Counted from the stretch's first letter, positions 6,483-14,976 are shown. The stretch: DNA of 19,180 nt from JADKIH01 sp964486655 (GCA_964486655.1 CAZAON010000404.1:1-19180); one strand, 5' to 3'. Notes: generated by a model from the letters alone, not told the origin. A program made the numbers and translations.

Positions 6483-6574
6483 TTTGCAGACCGAAAACAA
6501 TGGTTTGCAGACACCATTTCACGGATTGCATAGTTCGGTTGCAGTTCAGCCCTCATTAATGGTCTTTTGCAGAA
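6483..6574 (+). promoter_or_regulatory. LytTR-type repeat array and core promoter of the TonB receptor gene
   Basis: TTTGCAGAC (6483-6491), TTTGCAGAC (6504-6512) and ATTGCATAG (6525-6533) follow each other with an exact 21-bp period. A fourth copy, TTTGCAGAA (6566-6574), overlaps a -7-like GTCTTTTG (6562-6569). The last two phased boxes and the TTTG have the same 21/41-bp spacing as at the kinase promoter (4311, 4332, 4373). The array is best read as binding sites for the LytTR regulator encoded at 5464. Confidence 0.6.
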
Positions 6575-6601
6575 TAAACAAACAATTAATCACACAGACC
6601 A

Positions 6602-9034
6602 ATGAAAAATCTTATTGCCATTTCCCTGCTATTCGCAATACTTACAGGCAAGGTGAGTAGTCAGAATCTAAATCAAACTGTCAGAGGCACCATTGTGGAT
6701 GCCGACAGTAAACTTCCCATTATTGGAGCAGTTGTTCAATTAAGTTCTGATCTTAGTATTGGAGCTTCAACAGATGTAAAAGGCGAATTCAGAATTGAGA
6801 AAGTGCCTGTTGGTAGAATATCGTTGAAGTTATCATTTCTCGGTTATGAAAGTAAAACGATTCCTGACATTGAAATTAATTCCGGAAAGGAGAAGGTTTT
6901 AGAACTTACTATGCAGGAATCAGTTTTAAAATTAAATGAAGTTGAGATCAAGGCATATAAAAGCAAAGGGGAGGCTATCAATGACATGTCACTCATAAGC
7001 ACCCGTTCTATTTCACTGGAGGATTCAAAGCGTTATGCCGGTGGATTGGACGATCCATCTAAAATATTATCAAATTTTGCCGGGGTTACATCCTCTCAGA
7101 ATGGTCAGAATGATATTATCGTAAGAGGTAATTCACCCAAATACGTTCAATGGAGGATGGAAGGAGTTGAAATTACAAATCCAACTCATTTTGCCGATCA
7201 GAATTCAGTTGAAGGAGGAGTTAGTGCATTAAACAATAGTTTGCTAGCAACTTCTGATTTTTCAACGGGAGCTTTTTCACCCGAATTTGGCGATGTATTA
7301 TCCGGAGTTTATGACGTTAAGCTGAGAACCGGTAATAATGAAAAAGTTGAGACTGCTATTGGTGTGGGAATTCAGGGAACTGACTTAACGGTTGAAGGGC
7401 CGTTTAAAAAGGGGTATGGAGGTTCATTTCTTGTCAATTACAGATACTCTACTGTTTCTTTGCTTAATAATATTGGGATTATTGATCTTGATGGTACACT
7501 TGATTACCAGGATGGAGCGTTTAAAGTCGTTCTGCCTACAAAAAATGCCGGTGTGTTTTCCGCTTTCGGATTAAGGGGCCTGAGTAGTGCTTCACTTGAA
7601 GACATCAGGGCAGATAAGATCGCCACTCCGGGGAATGAAACAATTACATCTGATATGACTGAGGATTATGACAAGAGCAATTACCTTTCGAATTATGGAA
7701 TAAACCACATGATTAATTTGAGTGACAAAAGTTATATAAAAACGACATTATCATATTCTGAGGAAGGAATTTCTGATGATATATATAAAGTAAAGACTAC
7801 AAAAATATATGATGAACAAAATGATTTTTTAAGGGATTCGGTTGGGGATAAAATTCTCGATTATCAGAGCAGAATTAAAAATTCAACTTACCGGGCAGCA
7901 ATCAACTATAACAATAAGTTAGATGCGAAAAACACATTTCAGGCCGGTTCAAAATACTCCATTCATGGATATGATTACAATCAGGGTCAGGTTACAGATT
8001 CAACAAACAATTTGCAAACGCTAACCGATTTTAATGACAATATAAGTACGTTAAGTAATTATGTAAGCTGGAAACACAGATTTAATGATAACATCACAGT
8101 TGTAGCAGGAGTTCACAACATGAATGTTCTGTATAACAAAAAAAGCACCATAGAGCCAAGAATTGCTTTGACCTGGCAATTGAATTCTTCAAATATTTTC
8201 AGTGCCGGTTACGGAAAACATAGTACTATGGAAAGTGTACATAATTATTTTGCTAAAGTCGAGCAGCCCGATGGCAGTTTGACGGAGCCGAATAAGAATC
8301 TTGACTTGTTAAAAGCGGATCATTATATACTAGGGTATGAAAAAAGAATCGGTGAGAATTTAAGGGTGAAAATCGAAGCGTATTATCAAAATCTATATAA
8401 TTTACCGGTAGAAAATAATGATACAAGCTACTATGCAACAATTAATGAAGGAAAAGATTTCAGATATGTTGAATTGGTAAATAAGGGAACCGGAAAAAAC
8501 TACGGCGTGGAATTTACGATTGAAAGATTTTTCAATAGGGGATATTACTATCTGGCAAATGCTTCATTGTATAGTTCAAAGTATAAGGCACTTGATGGCG
8601 TTGAAAGAAATACTCAGTACAATGGTCAATATCTGGTAAATTTTTTAGTCGGTAAAGAATTTGCTCATCGCGGGAAAAAGAAAAACCAGACGCTTAATTT
8701 AAATGCGAAAGTGTTTTTCGGCGGAGGAAAGAAATATATTCCGCTTTTAAGAGATGCAAATGGAAATCTGGCCGTTGATCCCGCCGCCAATAAGTTCTGG
8801 GATTATAAGAAAGCTTATGAAAAGGATATTGAAGATATTTACCAGGTAAATTTATCAGCCAGTTATAAATGGAATAAGCAAACGGTTACTCATGAATTAT
8901 TTCTCACTCTTAATAATATCACAAATGCTCAGGGTAAGTTAACAGAATATTATGACGAAAAGATTGAAGGCAATGTCGGCTATACTAAACAGTTTGGATT
9001 CTTTCCTAACATAATGTACAGATTGTATTTTTAA
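6602..9034 (+). CDS. TonB-dependent outer-membrane receptor with carboxypeptidase-regulatory-like N-domain
   Basis: The 810-residue receptor begins with a signal peptide (MKNLIAISLLFAILTGKVSS, cleavage before Q21). A CarboxypepD_reg-like beta domain follows (27-107: VRGTIVDADSKLPIIGAVV, then TDVKGEFRIEKVPVG and FLGYES), then a plug domain (about 130-240, with DPSKILSNFAGV and IIVRGNSPKYVQWRMEGVEI). The rest is beta-barrel strands ending in an aromatic C-terminus (MYRLYF) suited to BAM insertion. It imports a ligand across the outer membrane using TonB energy. No SusD-like partner, periplasmic binding protein or metal-handling gene is near, so the substrate is not predictable. The LytTR-type boxes upstream link it to the two-component system. 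It starts at the only ATG before the signal peptide and has its own terminator. Confidence 0.9.
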   Translation: MKNLIAISLLFAILTGKVSSQNLNQTVRGTIVDADSKLPIIGAVVQLSSDLSIGASTDVKGEFRIEKVPVGRISLKLSFLGYESKTIPDIEINSGKEKVLELTMQESVLKLNEVEIKAYKSKGEAINDMSLISTRSISLEDSKRYAGGLDDPSKILSNFAGVTSSQNGQNDIIVRGNSPKYVQWRMEGVEITNPTHFADQNSVEGGVSALNNSLLATSDFSTGAFSPEFGDVLSGVYDVKLRTGNNEKVETAIGVGIQGTDLTVEGPFKKGYGGSFLVNYRYSTVSLLNNIGIIDLDGTLDYQDGAFKVVLPTKNAGVFSAFGLRGLSSASLEDIRADKIATPGNETITSDMTEDYDKSNYLSNYGINHMINLSDKSYIKTTLSYSEEGISDDIYKVKTTKIYDEQNDFLRDSVGDKILDYQSRIKNSTYRAAINYNNKLDAKNTFQAGSKYSIHGYDYNQGQVTDSTNNLQTLTDFNDNISTLSNYVSWKHRFNDNITVVAGVHNMNVLYNKKSTIEPRIALTWQLNSSNIFSAGYGKHSTMESVHNYFAKVEQPDGSLTEPNKNLDLLKADHYILGYEKRIGENLRVKIEAYYQNLYNLPVENNDTSYYATINEGKDFRYVELVNKGTGKNYGVEFTIERFFNRGYYYLANASLYSSKYKALDGVERNTQYNGQYLVNFLVGKEFAHRGKKKNQTLNLNAKVFFGGGKKYIPLLRDANGNLAVDPAANKFWDYKKAYEKDIEDIYQVNLSASYKWNKQTVTHELFLTLNNITNAQGKLTEYYDEKIEGNVGYTKQFGFFPNIMYRLYF

Positions 9035-9055
9035 CAAAACTCAAATAGTTAAATC

Positions 9056-9095
9056 AAAGTCGCTTCAACGCATAAGTTGAAGCGACTTTCTTTTT
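9056..9095 (+). terminator. Strong intrinsic terminator of the TonB receptor gene
   Basis: AAAGTCGCTTCAAC pairs perfectly with GTTGAAGCGACTTT over the loop GCATAA (14 bp), followed by CTTTTT. It lies 22 nt after the stop codon and closes the module. Confidence 0.92.
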
Positions 9096-9160
9096 ATAGC
9101 GGACTATTATAACTTTTGTACCCATAGCTCGTATAATTTATCATCAAATTTGTTTTACCC

Positions 9161-9505
9161 GTGCCATATCAGGTTTACGTTATCGAACTCAGGAAAAAGG
9201 TTTTCTCCGAAGACTGGCGGTTTCGTGCAGCAAATCCTCAATATAATGGTGTTCGGGAATGTCTGTATGTCGGCATGACGAGTAAAACTCCGGCCGAAAG
9301 ATTTGAACAACATAAAACAGGATACAGAAATAAAAAGGGCCACAAATTGTCCGCAAACATTGTACATAAGTATGGATCCTACTTACGCCCGACTCTATAC
9401 AATGAAATTAATCTCAAAAAAATGACAAGAGATGAAGCTCTGAAAATGGAAGCAAAACTTGCCTGGGATTTACGCAGGATGGGATATGCGGTGTGGTTTA
9501 ATTAA
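9161..9505 (+). CDS. GIY-YIG-like endonuclease-fold protein
   Basis: The 114-residue protein carries a degenerate GIY-YIG layout: VYVIEL (5-10) stands in for the first element and CLYVGMTSKTPAERFEQH (34-51) for the YIG strand with the conserved arginine (AERF) and histidine. An acidic residue in ALKMEAKLAW (about 92-101) is in a place where the metal-binding glutamate of these nucleases could be. Stand-alone proteins like this are common and mostly uncharacterised; roles in DNA processing or repair are only inferred from the fold. The start is GTG at 9161, since no in-frame ATG lies between the upstream stop (9134) and the first motif. A CAAATTTG (-7-like, one mismatch) at 9145-9152 implies a very short leader. 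Confidence 0.72.
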   Translation: MPYQVYVIELRKKVFSEDWRFRAANPQYNGVRECLYVGMTSKTPAERFEQHKTGYRNKKGHKLSANIVHKYGSYLRPTLYNEINLKKMTRDEALKMEAKLAWDLRRMGYAVWFN

Positions 9506-9524
9506 AATGTAATTTCAACTCACT

Positions 9525-11774
9525 TTATTGTTTAATAATCTTAATGCGGACAATAGAATTATCTGAACTTAATTCTGCGAAATATACTCCTGTATCAAGT
9601 GCCGATAAGTCGAGGGTACGATCATTCATTACTTTTGAGTTCAAAATTAATTTTCCCGTTAATGAAAATATTTTCAAGTAATAATAACTATTTACGGAAT
9701 TGTTTGAAATGACTATGAAGTCTTTAAACGGATTAGGATAAATATCAACTCCGTTTTTATTGATGTGTTCATTTTGTCCGACCGAAAAATTCACAGTGAT
9801 GGAATAATCTTCATGCTGTCCCGATTGAGGATTCAGGCAGGGTTGCGGAATCTGCTGATAATCTGATGCCACTCTCATTCGTAACGGAACTCCATAAACA
9901 TTTGTTGGCAGCGCCGGAATTGTCAATGTTCCGTGGTGTACAGGTGGAACCGTATCCAGGCTGCTGAATAATTCCTCGGAAATTGAATCCAGTGTTCCGT
10001 CATTATTCATATCCAGCCATATTTTCAGAAATTCAGAGTCGGTTGTGCCGGTGATGCAGGTAACAGTATACGGATTGCTGGTTATCATGTAACCAGAGTC
10101 GGAGCATGTAAAATCTTCGTAACCATCAATAGCGTCATTTGAAGTTTTAAAAACGGCATCTCCACCCGGACCGGTCAGCCTGAAATAGGTAATTCCTCTC
10201 CCGCAACAATAAGCCTGTGTATTCGGGTAACAGGATGCAGACTTCGGTCCTCTTAACTGAGCCTGAATATTCTGTTCGACAGTATCACAGCCGGCAGAGT
10301 TGCATGCAATGAGTCTGACATTGTAATTTCCATTCGAAGTATATGAATGAAATGGATTTGCCACGCTTGCAGTGTCGCCATCACCAAAATCCCAGTAATA
10401 ATTTGTTGGTGTATTTATGGAAGTGGAATAGAAATTTGTAAATCCTGTGCATGTGTCGGTTAAGTATGTATAATCCATGCATGGATTACTGTCGACAAAC
10501 ATTTGAAGTGTTATGTTCTGAAACGGATTAAGCGGGTCGTTCGAAAGAAGAGAAATATTCGAGACATAATCACCCGAACTATAAGATCCTGATCCGTAAT
10601 GAAGCGTGAAGATGGCCGAATCTCCGGGAGCAAGAGTATCTGAAAGCGGATTAGCTGTAACATGCGGAGGGAAATTCCCTATAGATACATTTAGATTATG
10701 CCCGTTCGAAGCCGTTGAATTTGTTATTGTAAATGTAACTGAGCCGGTATCATTACAAGCCTTCACACTCACAAGTATATTCGTATCAGATGACGTCATT
10801 ACAGGAGGAGGTGGAGGAGGAATGAGATATGGATTGAGGTTAAACTGACGGATTTGAGCAGGAGCCACTAATTCTTCATTGGTGATGTAACCCATATTTG
10901 TATCCTTGAAACATATAGCTTCTGCTTGACCGATTATGTTCGGGTTTCCTAAATAAAACCTCCGCTTATTGCCGCTGAAGAAATTTGATCCTTCAAAATC
11001 ATAAAACATCCATACGAATGAACTAAGTCCTCCGGAAAAATTCAGTCCGAGCAGTACAACCAGACTATCTCCCTGAATGGCAGCAGAGGTAATTAATCCG
11101 GCAACGTCGAAACTATCTACCAGTTGAGCGACATGAGTACCCGTATCAGCCGAAAGAACATAATGCTTTGTCCATTTGTTCACCCAGCCTTTCGTAAACA
11201 TATGTATAGAGTCATTCATATAAAAGAATGCTTCGCAATCATAGTAGTGATGATTATGATTTACGGTAAAATCGACCTGATCGGAGTAGCTGAAATTTAT
11301 TCGACCTGCATCAACAGTCGTAGAACCCGGTGTTATATCTGAATTTAATATTTTGTAAAAGCGAAGGTTCGTACGGTTGCCGTCATTGTTTCCGACATCA
11401 CCCACGTAAATGTGAGTACTGTCGGTGGTAATATCTTCCCAGTCATAATTTGAAGAATTGTTTATTGTTACTTTTTGAAAAATTGAATCGGATAAAGTAT
11501 CAATCCTGTAAATTGAATTATCGGAATCGTCGATATGAGTCCAGAAATTATTATCCTGGTTTCCTATTCCGGATGATTCGAATAGTAATGCCGAATCGAT
11601 CAGACATTTGAATGTAAGTGGTAATGTTGTGAACGGATAAACACAACTGCCGTCATTGGTAACCGCAGTTGGATCGTAGTTCGTCGCCTGGTAGTCGGTG
11701 CAACCGGTTTGAGCATTTGAGTAAGTAACAGAGAGAGTTAAAATAAATGCAAAAATTCTATTTAAGAAGGTCAT
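9525..11774 (-). CDS. Multidomain T9SS cargo: propeller-like, Ig-like, PKD, GEVED and type A sorting domains
   Basis: The 749-residue secreted protein starts with a signal peptide (MTFLNRIFAFILTLSVTYSNA, then QTG). A longer reading frame reaches 11852, but the ATG at 11774 gives the proper signal peptide. Domains in order: a GCTDYQATNYDP...GSC motif (24-44) often seen in Bacteroidota surface proteins; a beta-propeller-like region (about 55-316, with DWEDITTDSTHIYVGDVG); a six-proline linker (319-324); an Ig-like, choice-of-anchor-D-like domain (332-428); a PKD domain (440-502, YYWDFGDGD); a GEVED-like domain (515-662, with WLDMNNDGTLD and GQHEDYSI); and a type A T9SS sorting domain (677-749, VDIYPNPFKDF). 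Binding or adhesion at the surface is likely; no active site is evident. It converges on the GIY-YIG gene with a 19-nt gap and no visible terminator. Confidence 0.83.
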   Translation of the reverse strand: MTFLNRIFAFILTLSVTYSNAQTGCTDYQATNYDPTAVTNDGSCVYPFTTLPLTFKCLIDSALLFESSGIGNQDNNFWTHIDDSDNSIYRIDTLSDSIFQKVTINNSSNYDWEDITTDSTHIYVGDVGNNDGNRTNLRFYKILNSDITPGSTTVDAGRINFSYSDQVDFTVNHNHHYYDCEAFFYMNDSIHMFTKGWVNKWTKHYVLSADTGTHVAQLVDSFDVAGLITSAAIQGDSLVVLLGLNFSGGLSSFVWMFYDFEGSNFFSGNKRRFYLGNPNIIGQAEAICFKDTNMGYITNEELVAPAQIRQFNLNPYLIPPPPPPVMTSSDTNILVSVKACNDTGSVTFTITNSTASNGHNLNVSIGNFPPHVTANPLSDTLAPGDSAIFTLHYGSGSYSSGDYVSNISLLSNDPLNPFQNITLQMFVDSNPCMDYTYLTDTCTGFTNFYSTSINTPTNYYWDFGDGDTASVANPFHSYTSNGNYNVRLIACNSAGCDTVEQNIQAQLRGPKSASCYPNTQAYCCGRGITYFRLTGPGGDAVFKTSNDAIDGYEDFTCSDSGYMITSNPYTVTCITGTTDSEFLKIWLDMNNDGTLDSISEELFSSLDTVPPVHHGTLTIPALPTNVYGVPLRMRVASDYQQIPQPCLNPQSGQHEDYSITVNFSVGQNEHINKNGVDIYPNPFKDFIVISNNSVNSYYYLKIFSLTGKLILNSKVMNDRTLDLSALDTGVYFAELSSDNSIVRIKIIKQ

Positions 11775-11795
11775 AGTTATATTTCGATGGCAGTA

Positions 11796-11826
11796 AATAT
11801 ACAATGTAGAATTCATTTTGTATATT
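11796..11826. repeat. 9-bp inverted repeat upstream of the minus-strand T9SS gene
   Basis: AATATACAA and TTGTATATT form a perfect inverted repeat with a 13-nt spacer, 22 nt upstream of the ATG at 11774. A -7-like TATATTTA (minus strand, 11801-11794) overlaps one arm. The layout is operator-like, but the AT-rich sequence raises the chance of coincidence. Confidence 0.4.
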
Positions 11827-11879
11827 CTGGGGATAAAAACACAGATCCGCAACGAGTCAACTAGAGATTTGTAAAAATA

Positions 11880-11917
11880 CGTTTTACGATACGGTATAAA
11901 TAAATCGTAAGTAAACG
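11880..11917. repeat. Inverted repeat in the divergent promoter region
   Basis: TTACGAT (11884-11890) and ATCGTAA (11904-11910) are perfect arms around a 13-nt spacer. The match extends outward to CGTTTTACGAT against ATCGTAAGTAAACG with a 3-nt insertion. It lies between the divergent T9SS genes at 11774 and 12044 and may be an operator. Confidence 0.4.
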
Positions 11918-12043
11918 GTGGATGTGATTGCCGGATTCCCTGATTATTTTACGACATTTATATTGCTTTTTCAGTATTATATGATTTACCGGTTTCTACT
12001 TTTTATTTATCTTAGTATTGAAAATCATGAAAATTACTTTACA

Positions 12044-12688
12044 ATGAAATACTTTAGTCTCATACTGCTATCCATTGTATTCTATACAAATGTCTCAGCC
12101 CAATGGGTGAATTCAATTACAATTGCCCCGGCACAGCCCACAACTGCAGATACGATTGTTATTATCATTGAGAACGTATTTCCCAGCGGAGGATGCGACG
12201 GAACAACGACCCTGACCGGTATCAGTGGCAGCATAATTCAGGCCCAGGGTACACATTGCATCGGAATGCTAACGGTTATTTGTACCGATTACGATACTTT
12301 AATTATTCCGCCCCAGACTTTGCCCATAGGCACATACTCCTTTGCTTATACTCTTTTAACCGGTAGCGGTTTTCCCTGTGCTTTTGGATCCCTGCCGGTT
12401 ATCGACACTGTTGTAAACTTTAATGTGAATCCGGCAACGACCGTAAATGAAATTCATGCTGCCGAAATGAACATTTTTCCAAATCCGAGCCGTGGGAAAT
12501 TTGTTATCAAACAAAATAGTCCGGAAACGAGGGTTAAAATTTATTCGACTGATGGCAGGATTTTGCTTAATTTCTTGCTAAAATCGCCTGAAACAGAAAT
12601 AAATTCTAATCTAAAACCCGGAGTCTATATTTTAGCTTATGAGCGAAACGGTGTGTTTGGATACTCCAAACTGGTAATTGAAAAGTAG
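12044..12688 (+). CDS. Small secreted protein with T9SS type A sorting domain
   Basis: The 214-residue protein has a signal peptide (MKYFSLILLSIVFYTNVSA, then QWV). A domain of about 115 residues follows with four to five cysteines (GGCDG, GTHC, VICTD, FPCAF) and repeated beta-strand patterns, which may be an Ig-like fold with disulfides. The end is a type A sorting domain (about 140-214: EMNIFPNPSRGKFVI to GYSKLVIEK). The open frame extends back to a GTG at 11918, but the extra 42 residues are not conserved-looking and would hide the signal peptide, so the ATG at 12044 is chosen. It is divergent from the gene at 11774 and followed on the same strand by another T9SS gene 121 nt later. I do not recognise the central domain; the function is unknown. 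Confidence 0.75.
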   Translation: MKYFSLILLSIVFYTNVSAQWVNSITIAPAQPTTADTIVIIIENVFPSGGCDGTTTLTGISGSIIQAQGTHCIGMLTVICTDYDTLIIPPQTLPIGTYSFAYTLLTGSGFPCAFGSLPVIDTVVNFNVNPATTVNEIHAAEMNIFPNPSRGKFVIKQNSPETRVKIYSTDGRILLNFLLKSPETEINSNLKPGVYILAYERNGVFGYSKLVIEK

Positions 12689-12735
12689 CCAAATCGCCCT
12701 AAAGCCCGTAGTTATGAGCATTTGAACATGAACAA

Positions 12736-12771
12736 CTTATTTTTTCCAAATCGTATTTGGAAAGAAATAAG
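12736..12771. repeat. Long AT-rich hairpin between two T9SS genes
   Basis: CTTATTTTTTCCAAAT and ATTTGGAAAGAAATAAG can pair as 16 bp with a single bulged base over a CGT loop; the inner 9 bp on each side are perfect (12743-12751 and 12755-12763). No T-tract follows on either strand, so it does not look like a standard terminator. It ends 38 nt before the next start codon. Confidence 0.5.
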
Positions 12772-12809
12772 GGTTATTTTTCGGGCGATATTCACTTTTT
12801 CGTTTGAGA

Positions 12810-14807
12810 ATGCACACAAAACAACGACCGAGACTTCGGCTGCGTACAACACTTAAATGGGTTATTATCGGCTTTATTTTTCCGGCAATACTTGTTTTTG
12901 CTTTTATATTTTATTTCAATGTGGGCGCTCCGGTAAAAGTTTATGCGGCGACTGAATCAATCACCACAGGGTCTTTTATTATTAATATGGGGAACACACC
13001 TGCTACTTACAGTACAGGACTAAAACCATATGGAATGATATACGACCTTATGGTTAATTATAAGGTTCCCATTAAGTGGATAATTGAACCAACAAAAATT
13101 AAAGACGGAACTGACTTTGTGCATAATGGTGTTACCTATAAAGGCGGACCTTTTGTTATTGCAAAAGAATATATATCAACCGCTGTTGCTACAAGAATCA
13201 CTTATTGGACAGGGCAGGGGGTATTAGGAAATTATTCGGTTTCAACTCTCAGCCTTCCCGTATATGCTACTCTGACTGTGTGGCCGAAATTAATTATTGA
13301 TGATATTTCTCACAATGATGATATCATTACGGATTATTTTGATAATGCAATGATTCCTTCCAGCGGATATGAGATTGGGACTCCTTCCGCTCTTACTTAT
13401 TGCCACGACATGTGGGCAAACCCGCATGGCAATCCCGACTGGTCTACTCATGGATATTTGTATAATCTGGCAACTGTTGCAAAATCATTCATATGGATGC
13501 AATGTCATGCGGTGAGCGTAACAGAAGGGGTAAAGAACACATCCTCCCCATTTCAACAATTAAATTTTCTAAGTACCAACGGGTTGATGTGCTATAGTAA
13601 CAATAAATGTTTGCCCGGGTCGAATGAAACACATGCCGGTAATCCGACCACTCCAATTACACATTATTATCCAACTGACCCCATCATGCAGTTTATGGGA
13701 CCAATGAACGCGGCAACGACATCAGGTTCAGAAACATGGTATGTACCGAAATCGACCGGAGCCTGGCTATCTTCTACAAAATTATTGGTCGTAACATCTG
13801 ATGGTAGTGGTACTAGTTCCGGAGCTAAAATGGTCTATGGGCCGGCCTATGGAGATACAACTAATGGATATGCTATGTATGAAGCAGGGCATGATTTAAC
13901 AGGTTCCGGCTCTACTGCCGAAAAAGTTGCCGCCCAACGTGCATTTTTTAACTTTATTCTTTTAGCCGGTATCAGAAAGCAAATTTCTTTCACCGCGCAA
14001 TCTTCACCTTCTGCATTAATCGGTTATGACAGCAGCAATGTTTCAGTTTCGGTTACCGGAGGATCACCCGGTTATACTTATGCATGGACAAGTACAGTCG
14101 GTGGTACATTTGGAAATGCATCCAGCGCAAGTACTTACTTTAAAGCCCCTGTCGTCTCTTCAACCACAACAGGGAATCTGATTTGCACAGTAACGGACGC
14201 TTGTTCAAGAAAGAACTTCGTATCCCGCCCGATTACAATCAACACCGGTGTATTGCCAATTGAATTGAAAAGTTTCAAGGCTTCCTTCGAAAACGAAGCT
14301 GTAAAGGTTGAGTGGGTTACCTCTTCGGAAATTAATAATTCATACTTCACTATTGAACGTAGCGCAAACGGAATCGATTTTATTGAAGTTGGAAGAGAAA
14401 ACGGAAGCGGTAACAGCACAATCGATATTTCATATTCCTATATTGACGCTAACCCTGATTTTTCAATGCCATATTACAGGCTAAGGCAAACCGATTATGA
14501 CGGCACAACAAAAACATTTGAACCTGACTTTGTAAAGTTCACAAAAGTCAACAAGGGTTTTGCCGTCAAAGAATTCGGTCCTAATCCGTTTAGCAACAGA
14601 ATTTCTTTCTCTTTTTCATTGCCCGATGATGATGTAAATTATTCTCTGATGAGTCAGACCGGTTCTATTATTCGCGAAGGTAAACTCGAACCCAATGCAT
14701 CCGATTATATCGTTTTGGAAGATCTTGATCAATTGCCTGTTGGTGTTTACTACATGGTATTTATCTGTAAAGAAGAGAAGAAGCTGATTAAGCTTTTGAA
14801 GTCGTAA
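12810..14807 (+). CDS. Secreted protein with a possible amidotransferase-like domain, PKD-like and FnIII-like domains and T9SS type A tail
   Basis: The 665-residue protein has a long basic N-region and hydrophobic signal segment (about 14-46, cleavage near VYAA). The ATG at 12810 is used rather than a TTG two codons earlier. Residues 48-395 form a domain I have seen only in Bacteroidota secreted proteins. Conserved-looking points are IINMG, LKPYGMIYDL, YKGGPFVIAKEY, H199 and H206 (HDMWANPHGNPDW), the Cys232-His233 step in FIWMQCHAVS, and MYEAGHDL (H361) before a helix AAQRAFFNFILLAG. The alternating strands, Cys after a beta strand and late GH motif recall class I glutamine-amidotransferase-like folds, which is inference. 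Then come a PKD-like domain (about 400-478), an FnIII-like domain (482-570, LPIELKSFKASF to YYRLRQTDYDGT) and the type A sorting tail (about 588-665). Confidence 0.78.
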   Translation: MHTKQRPRLRLRTTLKWVIIGFIFPAILVFAFIFYFNVGAPVKVYAATESITTGSFIINMGNTPATYSTGLKPYGMIYDLMVNYKVPIKWIIEPTKIKDGTDFVHNGVTYKGGPFVIAKEYISTAVATRITYWTGQGVLGNYSVSTLSLPVYATLTVWPKLIIDDISHNDDIITDYFDNAMIPSSGYEIGTPSALTYCHDMWANPHGNPDWSTHGYLYNLATVAKSFIWMQCHAVSVTEGVKNTSSPFQQLNFLSTNGLMCYSNNKCLPGSNETHAGNPTTPITHYYPTDPIMQFMGPMNAATTSGSETWYVPKSTGAWLSSTKLLVVTSDGSGTSSGAKMVYGPAYGDTTNGYAMYEAGHDLTGSGSTAEKVAAQRAFFNFILLAGIRKQISFTAQSSPSALIGYDSSNVSVSVTGGSPGYTYAWTSTVGGTFGNASSASTYFKAPVVSSTTTGNLICTVTDACSRKNFVSRPITINTGVLPIELKSFKASFENEAVKVEWVTSSEINNSYFTIERSANGIDFIEVGRENGSGNSTIDISYSYIDANPDFSMPYYRLRQTDYDGTTKTFEPDFVKFTKVNKGFAVKEFGPNPFSNRISFSFSLPDDDVNYSLMSQTGSIIREGKLEPNASDYIVLEDLDQLPVGVYYMVFICKEEKKLIKLLKS

Positions 14808-14976
14808 CACCGGACTTTCAGTTTCATCGAATTGTTTTTTTGGATATTGAAAAGTCAGTATTCCATTTAATAAGTTTTTCAGATTCTTAATATTGTATAC
14901 TATTTAACTTATTGTAAAATAAAATCACTTAGTTACAGGAACCCAATAGCATTCGCTTAAAAAAATCAGTTAAATT

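Noticed and set aside
11775..11852. N-terminal extension of the T9SS gene to a start at 11852
   Set aside because: It would add 26 residues ahead of a normal signal peptide and spans the promoter-like and inverted-repeat region; the ATG at 11774 is the better start.
11918..12043. GTG start at 11918 for the small T9SS protein
   Set aside because: The added 42 residues bury the signal peptide MKYFSLILLSIVFYTNVSA and look like translated intergenic DNA.
12799..12806. TTCGTTTG as a -7 box for the gene at 12810
   Set aside because: Transcription from it would start at or after the ATG and lose the signal sequence, so it is not a usable promoter for this gene.
14808..14976. Possible terminator between the convergent T9SS genes
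   Set aside because: Only an imperfect ACTTTCA/TGAAAAGT pairing around a T-run can be drawn; no stem good enough to call.
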